From: an uncultured Candidatus Nemicrothrix sp.
GTDB taxonomy: Bacteria > Actinomycetota > Acidimicrobiia > Acidimicrobiales > Acidimicrobilacustridaceae
Length of the DNA stretch: 6,082 nt
Direction: 5' to 3'
Assembly: GCA_903827085.1 (NCBI GenBank)
Contig: CAIKHC010000347.1
Span: forward strand, 1 to 6,082
The position numbers and the translations under genes are program-made. Position 1 is the stretch's first letter, and every line of letters begins with the position of its first letter. Positions 1 to 5,069 of this stretch are shown here, piece after piece. The notes under the pieces were generated by a model. The model did no database searches, was not told the origin of the DNA, and saw only the letters and a list, made by a program, of their open reading frames with translations.

Positions 1-31
1 GAGGTCAGGGGTTCAATTCCCCTTAGCTCCA
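1..31 (+). tRNA. 3' end of a tRNA, probably tRNA-Ala (partial, cut by the window edge)
   Basis: The last 31 bases of a tRNA are visible. Bases 2-6 (AGGTC) fit a variable loop. Bases 7-11 (AGGGG) and 19-23 (CCCCT) form a perfect 5-bp T stem around the 7-base loop TTCAATT at 12-18. Bases 24-30 (TAGCTCC) are the 3' acceptor strand and A31 is the discriminator. CCA is not encoded, since CTCC follows. The anticodon lies outside the window, so identity is inferred. The acceptor strand would pair with GGGGCTA, which puts T28 (tRNA position 70) opposite G3. G3:U70 is the alanine identity element, and A73 also fits tRNA-Ala. A strand starting GGAGCTA would give A3:U70 and a different identity. Confidence 0.85.
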
Positions 32-43
32 CTCCGAAGCGAC

Positions 44-74
44 AAATGCCTGTGACGTGATGTCACGGGCATTT
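44..74. terminator. Hairpin between convergent tRNA and rsfS operon, probable bidirectional terminator
   Basis: Bases 44-56 (AAATGCCTGTGAC) pair with 62-74 (GTCACGGGCATTT) over 13 positions. All are Watson-Crick except one wobble (T51-G68), and the loop is 5 bases (GTGAT). The AAA at one foot and TTT at the other give a short U run in either direction. The hairpin lies 12 bases past the tRNA end and 35 bases past the rsfS stop codon, where two convergent transcripts would end. The U run is only three bases, so termination efficiency may be modest. The stem could also act mainly as a 3'-end protector or processing signal. Confidence 0.65.
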
Positions 75-109
75 ACGATTCACGCCGAAGTTGGGCGGTG
101 TCTAGTGAA

Positions 110-475
110 TTACGCCTCGTCGATTTGCCATTCGAGAACCGGCACATCGCGCCAAAGACGCTCAAGGTCGTAGAAGGCTCGGGTTTCTTCGTCGAAGATG
201 TGAACGATGACATCGCCATAATCAACGAGCACCCAGGTTCCATCGTCGAGCCCCTCAACCCGAATGGGCTTGAGGCCCCCGGCCAAAAAGACATCTTCCT
301 CAATGCCGGCTGCGATCGCTCGAACTTGCCGATTGCTTGCACCAGCGGTGATCACAAACCATCCGGTGATTGAGAGAACGTCACCAACATCGAGGATCAC
401 CGTTTCGGCACTGGTCTTTCTCGCGGCCGCACGCGCAATCTCAAGATGAAGTTGAAATTCCTCGCCGGGCTTCAC
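110..475 (-). CDS. rsfS: Ribosome silencing factor RsfS (Iojap/DUF143 family)
   Basis: This 121-residue protein matches the RsfS family over nearly its whole length. The family binds ribosomal protein uL14 (L14) on the large subunit and blocks subunit joining, which lowers translation when nutrients are short. Visible family features are the strand ending in GDVLSITGWFVITAG (residues 31-45), the helix start ASNRQVRAIA (46-55), the loop RVEGLDDGTWVLVDYGDVIVH (72-92, key residues EG, W81, DYGD) and the C-terminal YDLERLW (102-108). The start is GTG at 475. It overlaps the TGA of the upstream LCP-like gene in GTGA, so translation is probably coupled, and I see no strong Shine-Dalgarno sequence before it. 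It is the last gene of the nadD operon and faces a hairpin at 44-74. Family assignment is firm; the silencing role is known from studied homologues. Confidence 0.95.
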   Translation of the reverse strand: MKPGEEFQLHLEIARAAARKTSAETVILDVGDVLSITGWFVITAGASNRQVRAIAAGIEEDVFLAGGLKPIRVEGLDDGTWVLVDYGDVIVHIFDEETRAFYDLERLWRDVPVLEWQIDEA

Positions 476-1923
476 TTGCGAACCGTTGTTGAAGTCATGG
501 AACTGACGGTAGACGTTGATGACGATGGCAAACCGGATGAGCCACTCGTAGGTCCGAATTTTTCGAGGAAGTCCTCGCCGAGAATGACAGTCATGTCAGC
601 ACCTGAGTTCGATTGTGTACTTGCGACGAGTTCGCCCATCGTCAATGCGCGTTGCATCTGTTGCGCAGTTGCCTCGGGCGTTCCGTCGAAGTAGATGATT
701 TGTGTCGTTGCTTGGCCGAACGACTTCGCATTGCCGATCACGTCGACCTGTCCGCCGGCCGCATTCAAAATAATCGCAGCATTAATCCCGTTACTGAGTT
801 GGCCTGTTCCGTCGAGAACTCGTAGACGAGGACGAGCACCTGGCGCTCCGTCAGGGAAAGGAACGATCGCCGCGACTGCGTCGAGAGCCGCTGACTCTTG
901 AGAGGTCACCATCGGGCCACCGCCGGGAACCGGCGAACCCGCTGGCACAGGAACAACCGGGAGTGAAGAAATACTCAACTGACCACGAGCGACCGAAGCA
1001 ACAAAACGACCTAAACCGGAAGCGGTGGTTCCCGGGAACGGAGCGCTCCCCGACTTCACCTTCGTCAACCACGATTTCCAAAAGAGTTCTTGGCGAATTA
1101 GGCGATTGACATCGTTGTCTTTCGGGCTCTTGCTCGTAAGGAAGGAAGTGATCTGATCAGCTTTCAGCGTGACAGTTCCCTTCGGGAAGACAACCGCATC
1201 CTTCGAGTCGCGGACTGCATCAGGACTGTTGAAGGTGAGCGGGGCATACGGTCCGATCAATGTGGCCCATTCATTCGGCTCGATCGCGAATTTTTCAGTG
1301 AAATTGAGGTTGAGAACCTTTCCAACTCCAGCAGCTACCGCGTCGATACCTTCCGCTTTCCAAAATTCGGACAACGGAAGCAGTCCATAGTTCGTCGGTA
1401 TCCCAAGCGTCGCGGGGATGAGTAACACGCCTCCCGACGAGTCTGACGTCAACGCGAAGACAACTGCAGAGTCGAGAGTTCCGTCAATTGCAATCACCGC
1501 ACCGATTGCCGTGGGCGTCTTTTCGACGACCGCTTCGTACCCGGGAGCAGCAGGGTCAGTCACTCGTTTGACCAACTGACCGTCTGAACTATCCAAGATG
1601 ACCTGTAAACCAAAGAACACGAGCAACGGAAGCACAGCAAGAAGAAACACGCCGACGAGTGCCGGGTAGCCGAAGCGCCACCAACGGGATCCGGTTGCTG
1701 GGTCGGAATCGGGGGTGACATTCTGCGACTTCGCACCCGCATCGAGACCTGCTTCGGGTGGCGATGCCCCTGCCGGTCCTCCGGCAGCTTCCTTACCTCG
1801 ACGACCCTGGCTCTTCTTCGCGGCTGCAGTCTGATTGTGTTCCGCCACGAGCGCAGAAAAGTCGAAAACATCGCCAGACGACGGTGTTCCAGGTGAAGGG
1901 GGAAGCGGAAGGTCGGGCGTCAT
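472..1923 (-). CDS. Membrane-anchored LytR-type protein: degenerate LCP domain plus LytR_C domain
   Basis: The protein has 483 residues. Residues 1-82 form a low-complexity Ala/Gly/Pro/Lys-rich cytoplasmic tail. Residues about 86-109 form one membrane helix, so the rest should lie outside the membrane. Residues about 140-290 resemble an LCP (LytR-CpsA-Psr) domain: a hydrophobic strand with LLIP at 167-170, and a late segment with NRLIRQELF (273-281) like the family's R..RQ motif. LCP enzymes move wall polymers from lipid carriers to peptidoglycan. Here the usual PRDT motif reads PATL (170-173), and the expected R-x-R before the R..RQ segment is absent, so catalysis is doubtful. A Pro-rich linker (322-337) leads to a LytR_C domain (about 366-451, with VLDGTGQLSNG and IIYFDG). 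A Ser/Thr-rich tail follows. The ATG at 1923 overlaps the nadD stop in ATGA. LytR genes also sit between nadD and rsfS in Streptomyces, as I recall it. The LytR_C call is firmer than the LCP call. Confidence 0.8.
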   Translation of the reverse strand: MTPDLPLPPSPGTPSSGDVFDFSALVAEHNQTAAAKKSQGRRGKEAAGGPAGASPPEAGLDAGAKSQNVTPDSDPATGSRWWRFGYPALVGVFLLAVLPLLVFFGLQVILDSSDGQLVKRVTDPAAPGYEAVVEKTPTAIGAVIAIDGTLDSAVVFALTSDSSGGVLLIPATLGIPTNYGLLPLSEFWKAEGIDAVAAGVGKVLNLNFTEKFAIEPNEWATLIGPYAPLTFNSPDAVRDSKDAVVFPKGTVTLKADQITSFLTSKSPKDNDVNRLIRQELFWKSWLTKVKSGSAPFPGTTASGLGRFVASVARGQLSISSLPVVPVPAGSPVPGGGPMVTSQESAALDAVAAIVPFPDGAPGARPRLRVLDGTGQLSNGINAAIILNAAGGQVDVIGNAKSFGQATTQIIYFDGTPEATAQQMQRALTMGELVASTQSNSGADMTVILGEDFLEKFGPTSGSSGLPSSSTSTVSSMTSTTVRK

Positions 1924-2522
1924 GAGTCGTCCGAACCGTACAGCCCACGAGACCGAATCTCTTCAATGACGCTGGCTTCGACGAAAGGCTCTAGTGGTTG
2001 ACCGGAGCGGACGCGATCGCGCAGTTCGCTGGAGGAGATATCGAGACGAGGGATTGCAACCCTCACTGCTGACCAGCCTGGAGGTGGCTCGGCATCGCTG
2101 TGGCCATCGCGATCAACAATGACCAAGGTCGCGAGATCTTGCAGTTCTTCATAGCGATGCCATGTGTGCAACGTCGTTGCAGCGTCGGACCCCACGATCA
2201 GAAACAGCTGCTGATCAGGAGCAGACGAACGCAGAACCTGCAACGTATCGATGGTGTAGGTCACACCGCCACGATCGATTTCGAGACCGCTGGCTTCAAG
2301 CCCATCGAGACCTTCAACCGCGGCACTAACCATGGCGAGACGAGCAGATGCCTCGGATAACAGCCTCGTCCCGGTCTTTTGCCAAGGGTCATTGGCGACC
2401 ATGAGAAGCACACGATCAAGATGAAGGGCAGATCGGACCTCTACTGCAGCGGCAATATGACCGATATGAGGTGGGTCAAATGTTCCGCCGAGAATCCCAA
2501 GACCGCGACGAACTGGAGCCAT
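1920..2522 (-). CDS. nadD: Nicotinate-nucleotide adenylyltransferase NadD
   Basis: NadD joins nicotinate mononucleotide and ATP to give deamido-NAD, a required step of NAD synthesis in the cytoplasm. The 200-residue protein has the nucleotidyltransferase signature GGTFDPPHIGH at residues 12-22 with both histidines of the HxGH region. It also has the loop NDPWQKT (44-50), RGGVTYTIDTL (84-94), the GSD with a nearby tryptophan (111-121) and the C-terminal ISSSELRDRV (162-171), which matches the family's ISST-x-IR motif. I chose ATG 2522 because the conserved fold begins eight residues later and a -10 element sits just upstream. The frame stays open to an ATG at 2591, but those 23 extra residues are Cys- and Thr-rich and not family-like. 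It is the first gene of the nadD, LCP-like, rsfS operon. Its stop codon overlaps the next start by 4 bases. Confidence 0.96.
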   Translation of the reverse strand: MAPVRRGLGILGGTFDPPHIGHIAAAVEVRSALHLDRVLLMVANDPWQKTGTRLLSEASARLAMVSAAVEGLDGLEASGLEIDRGGVTYTIDTLQVLRSSAPDQQLFLIVGSDAATTLHTWHRYEELQDLATLVIVDRDGHSDAEPPPGWSAVRVAIPRLDISSSELRDRVRSGQPLEPFVEASVIEEIRSRGLYGSDDS

Positions 2523-2535
2523 TCGGGAGAGTGTA
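2523..2535 (-). promoter_or_regulatory. Candidate -10 element and leaderless start of the nadD operon
   Basis: Read on the - strand, TACACT (2535-2530) fits the actinobacterial -10 pattern TANNNT. It is followed by CTCCCG and then A2523, directly before the ATG at 2522. A start of transcription 7 bases after the hexamer would fall at 2523 or 2522, giving an essentially leaderless mRNA. This agrees with the absence of a Shine-Dalgarno sequence before the ATG. No good -35 hexamer is seen at the normal distance, as is common when an activator or an extended contact is used. It is a prediction from pattern and spacing only. Confidence 0.5.
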
Positions 2536-2577
2536 CGGTCGGTGAAGGAGCAACATCCCGTCGGTCGGCACAAAGTA

Positions 2578-2591
2578 GTGACACATGTCAC
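2578..2591. promoter_or_regulatory. CRP/FNR-like palindrome in the divergent control region
   Basis: GTGACA-CA-TGTCAC is an inverted repeat with perfect 6-bp arms. It contains GTGA-N6-TCAC, the core and spacing of CRP/FNR-family sites (TGTGA-N6-TCACA), missing only the outermost T and A. Its centre lies at -61.5 relative to the predicted nadD start at 2523, a classic activator position for this family. It lies about 137 bases upstream of the sigma factor ATG, so it could act on either gene. Binding by a CRP-type protein is inferred; no such regulator is in the window. Confidence 0.4.
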
Positions 2592-2602
2592 CTATGCCAG
2601 AG

Positions 2603-2629
2603 GGAACACACACGCCCCTCCGTGCGGTT
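2603..2629 (+). promoter_or_regulatory. Possible ECF-type promoter for the sigma factor gene
   Basis: GGAAC at 2603-2607 and GTT at 2627-2629 are separated by 19 bases. This resembles the GGAAY and GTT elements, about 18 bases apart, of promoters read by actinobacterial SigR/SigH/SigE-type ECF sigma factors. The implied start would leave a leader of about 90 bases before the sigma factor ATG. Such short motifs arise easily by chance, and I found no convincing housekeeping promoter in 2592-2713 to compare it with. Confidence 0.25.
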
Positions 2630-2713
2630 ACACCATTGTCATTTCCCCCCGAAACGACACGTTCAGGATTTCGATCCAGAACAACACGGACGCTGGCAAC
2701 ACCGGCGCCATTT

Positions 2714-2718
2714 AGGAG
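2714..2718 (+). promoter_or_regulatory. Shine-Dalgarno sequence of the sigma factor gene
   Basis: AGGAG lies 9 bases before the ATG at 2728. It is the clearest ribosome binding site in the window and supports this start for the sigma factor. Confidence 0.8.
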
Positions 2719-2727
2719 TCCCCCGCT

Positions 2728-3558
2728 ATGAGCGATTCAGTCGGCCAGTACCTCAACGAAATTGGTCTTGTCCCCCTTCTCACCGCGCTCGAAGAGCGCG
2801 AACTTTCGCAGACCATCGAAACGGGTGTTGCCGCATCGGCACGTCTCGAGAATGGCGAGCGTTCCGTCTCCCTTAAGTCTGAGGTCCGTGCTGCAGCGGT
2901 GGCGAAGGATCGATTCATTCGCGCCAACCTCCGCTTGGTCGTGAGCGTTGCTCGTCGCTATCCCCTGCCCCCAGGTATGGAACTGCTCGACCTCATCCAA
3001 GAAGGAAATATCGGCCTCGAGCACGCCGTCGACAAGTTCGACTGGCGTAAGGGCTTCAAGTTCTCGACCTACGCCACGTTCTGGATCCGTCAGGCCATCG
3101 GCCGAGCACTCGACCAAAAAGCCAGCCTCGTTCGTCTTCCCGGCGACCGCTCCGCCGGCCTGCGCGCCGCTTTGCGCCAAGTCTCGGGCGACGGCGACCA
3201 ACTCGATTCCGAGAATGCCTGGCTCCACCGTCTGACGACACCCACCTCGCTCGACCGGACCATCGGCGAAGACGATTCCAACGAACTCGTCGACATCCTC
3301 CCCGATTCACTCCCTGGGCCCGAAGAGATCGTCCTTGAGCAGATCGACCACGAGATGATCGCTTCGCTGCTCTCGGTTCTCGATTCGCGTGCCCGCCTTG
3401 CGGTTGAGCAGCGATTTGGTCTCCACGACGGGCGCCGTCGGTCCTATCGCGAGGTCGGAGACGAACTCGGAGTCACCGCCGAAGCCGCTCGCCGTCTCGT
3501 GAAACGGGCAATGGCATCGGTCCGAGAAAGTGCCCCAGACACCATCGACGCCGTCTGA
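2728..3558 (+). CDS. Sigma-70-family RNA polymerase sigma factor with shortened region 3
   Basis: This 276-residue protein would direct RNA polymerase to a set of promoters. Region 1.2 is at about 3-31 (DSVGQYLNEIG). Region 2 spans about 60-138: core-binding and melting segments with RANLRLVVSVA, LLDLIQEGNIGL, and then KFSTYATFWIRQAIGRA followed by VRLP. Region 4 spans about 214-267, with the helix-turn-helix at SYREVGDELGVTAEAARRLVKRA. No region 1.1 is present. Between VRLP (135-138) and SLD (174-176) there are clearly fewer residues than in primary sigma factors, so region 3 is reduced. In region 4.2 the usual TRERIRQIE reads TAEAARRLV, which changes several -35 contacts. It is probably a group 2 or 3 alternative sigma. 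Start ATG 2728 has a good AGGAG. The DAHP synthase gene begins 54 bases downstream with no terminator seen between. No anti-sigma gene is visible. Confidence 0.92.
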   Translation: MSDSVGQYLNEIGLVPLLTALEERELSQTIETGVAASARLENGERSVSLKSEVRAAAVAKDRFIRANLRLVVSVARRYPLPPGMELLDLIQEGNIGLEHAVDKFDWRKGFKFSTYATFWIRQAIGRALDQKASLVRLPGDRSAGLRAALRQVSGDGDQLDSENAWLHRLTTPTSLDRTIGEDDSNELVDILPDSLPGPEEIVLEQIDHEMIASLLSVLDSRARLAVEQRFGLHDGRRRSYREVGDELGVTAEAARRLVKRAMASVRESAPDTIDAV

Positions 3559-3612
3559 TCCAGCATCCGGGAGAAATGGCTTTGCGCTCGAGGGCGTCGG
3601 ACCACCAACCTT

Positions 3613-4965
3613 GTGGCTGTGACAACCGAATGGTCCCCCTCCTCTTGGCGTTCGCTCGACGTCGTTCAGCAGCCCGACTGGACTGACCTCGGCGCTCTAG
3701 ATGACGTGGTCAAGCGACTCCGGTCGATGCCACCGCTCGTCTTCGCTGGAGAGGCGCGCAGTCTCACCGCCGACCTTGCCAACGTCGCAAACGGCGAAGC
3801 CTTCCTGCTGCAGGCAGGCGACTGTGCGGAATCATTCGACGCATTTAGCGCTGACTCCATTCGCGACAAACTCAAAGTCATCCTGCAGATGGCCGTAGTG
3901 CTTATGTACTCGTCTGGGGTTCCCGTCGTAAAGGTCGGTCGCATCGCAGGTCAGTTCGCGAAGCCTCGATCTTCAGGAACCGAAACAATCGATGGCGTCG
4001 AACTGCCGTCATTCCGCGGGCACATGGTGAACGACATTGACTTCACTGCAAACGCTCGAACGGCCGACCCAGAGCGTCTGATCACCGCGTACCAACAATC
4101 GGCCTCAACGCTGAACCTTGTTCGCGCCTTCACGAAAGGCGGCTTTGGAGACCTTTCACGCGTCCACGCATGGAACCAAGAGTTTGTTGCCTCGAGCGCA
4201 GAAGGACAGCGCTACGAGGAAGTCGCAGAAGGAATCGAGCGAACACTTCAGTTCATGGCGGCGTGCGGCATCGACACCGAATCGACTCCGCAGCTGCACA
4301 CTGTCGATGTTTCGACGAGCCACGAAGCGCTCATCCTTGGTTATGAAGAAGCGCTTACGCGCCAGGATTCACTCACGGGCGATTGGTACGACTGCTCGGC
4401 GCACATGCTTTGGATCGGTGAACGAACTCGCCAACTCGATGGCGCCCATGTTCACTTCCTCTCCGGAGTTGGTAATCCGATCGGCTGCAAAATCGGTCCC
4501 ACAGTGACTCCAGATGAGGTCATCGCGCTGTGTGAAGCATTGAACCCCGACCGCATTCCCGGCCGCCTCACCCTCATTACGCGTATGGGTGCCGACACGA
4601 TCAGTTCGGCGCTTCCGCCGCTCCTCACCGCCGTTCGAGATTCGGGTCACCCTGTGGCCTGGGCCTGCGACCCAATGCACGGCAACACCTTCACCGCTCC
4701 AAGCGGACGAAAGACCCGTCATTTCGATGCTGTCCTCGCCGAGATCGCCGGATTCTTCGCCGCCCATCGCTCAGTCGGCACGTGGCCGGGCGGCGTCCAT
4801 ATCGAACTCACTGGCGACGATGTCACCGAATGCCTCGGTGGCGCCGAAGAAATCTTGGACGCTGATCTGGACACACGTTACGAAACCATGTGCGATCCCC
4901 GACTGAACGCTCGACAGTCACTCGATCTCGCCTTCCGGGTCGCCGAGTTGCTCCAACTTGGCTGA
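3613..4965 (+). CDS. aroG: Class II 3-deoxy-D-arabino-heptulosonate 7-phosphate (DAHP) synthase
   Basis: This enzyme condenses phosphoenolpyruvate and erythrose 4-phosphate to DAHP, the first step of the shikimate pathway to Trp, Tyr and Phe. The 450-residue protein matches the class II (plant and mycobacterial) family end to end, at about the usual length. The four metal ligands known from the M. tuberculosis enzyme are visible: Cys71 in GDCAESF, His356 in DPMHGNT, Glu398 in VHIELTGDDVTEC and Asp428 in CDPRLN. Other signatures are KVGRIAGQFAKPRSS (107-121), SASTLNL (163-169), SAHMLWIGERTRQLDGAHV (262-280) and GRLTLITRMG (317-326). The start GTG 3613 is the first usable one after an in-frame stop at 3556; GTG 3619 is possible. 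Neither has a clear ribosome binding site. Related enzymes are feedback-inhibited by aromatic amino acids; whether this one is cannot be told here. It may be cotranscribed with the sigma factor gene. Confidence 0.97.
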   Translation: MAVTTEWSPSSWRSLDVVQQPDWTDLGALDDVVKRLRSMPPLVFAGEARSLTADLANVANGEAFLLQAGDCAESFDAFSADSIRDKLKVILQMAVVLMYSSGVPVVKVGRIAGQFAKPRSSGTETIDGVELPSFRGHMVNDIDFTANARTADPERLITAYQQSASTLNLVRAFTKGGFGDLSRVHAWNQEFVASSAEGQRYEEVAEGIERTLQFMAACGIDTESTPQLHTVDVSTSHEALILGYEEALTRQDSLTGDWYDCSAHMLWIGERTRQLDGAHVHFLSGVGNPIGCKIGPTVTPDEVIALCEALNPDRIPGRLTLITRMGADTISSALPPLLTAVRDSGHPVAWACDPMHGNTFTAPSGRKTRHFDAVLAEIAGFFAAHRSVGTWPGGVHIELTGDDVTECLGGAEEILDADLDTRYETMCDPRLNARQSLDLAFRVAELLQLG

Positions 4966-4989
4966 AACCCTCAAACCCGACCCCATGGG

Positions 4990-5018
4990 TCGACAATTGA
5001 GTGGTGAGGAGATAGATT
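4990..5018 (+). promoter_or_regulatory. Probable promoter of the nitrite/sulfite reductase gene
   Basis: TCGACA (4990-4995) matches the -35 consensus TTGACA at 5 of 6 bases. TAGATT (5013-5018) fits TANNNT, and the spacer is exactly 17 bases. Transcription would start near 5025, leaving a leader of about 45 bases. The promoter begins 24 bases after the DAHP synthase stop codon, so the reductase is likely to be a separate transcription unit. The assignment rests on sequence match and spacing only. Confidence 0.55.
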
Positions 5019-5037
5019 CCTGACCAACGCAGTCAGG
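5019..5037 (+). repeat. Inverted repeat over the predicted reductase transcription start
   Basis: CCTGAC (5019-5024) and GTCAGG (5032-5037) are perfect inverted arms separated by 7 bases, followed by TTT. The repeat begins directly after the -10 hexamer and covers the predicted start near 5025. That is where a repressor would block transcription; as RNA, the second arm and part of the first could form a weak 5' hairpin. No regulator family can be named from it. A terminator for the upstream gene is less likely because the stem is short. Confidence 0.4.
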
Positions 5038-5069
5038 TTTCCGACCCAAGGATGCAGTAGAGCCCCCAT

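Noticed and set aside
472..1923. Reading the LytR-type protein as a transcription regulator
   Set aside because: LytR in this family is a historic name. The protein has a membrane helix and extracytoplasmic domains and no DNA-binding motif.
2523..2591. Extension of NadD to an ATG at 2591
   Set aside because: The added 23 residues are Cys/Thr-rich and unlike any NadD, and they would overlap the palindrome and the -10 element. The conserved fold starts just after ATG 2522.
2379..2876. 165-codon open frame on the + strand across the divergent region
   Set aside because: It overlaps the start of nadD, the control region and the first 149 bases of the sigma factor gene in another frame. The protein has no recognisable motif and a His/Arg-rich random composition.
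3556..3612. Sigma factor and DAHP synthase are in the same frame, as in a broken fusion
   Set aside because: Both proteins are complete by family comparison and the single-frame relation has a one in three chance. The TGA at 3556 is a normal end of a sigma factor.
3576..3683. Short frame from ATG 3576, a possible leader peptide before DAHP synthase
   Set aside because: About 35 codons, with GGGAG too close to the ATG, no run of aromatic codons and no attenuator hairpin. It runs into the DAHP synthase gene in another frame.
4978..4992. CGACCC-CAT-GGGTCG stem as a terminator of the DAHP synthase gene
   Set aside because: Only a 6-bp stem with a 3-base loop and no U run after it. It overlaps the predicted -35 of the reductase promoter.
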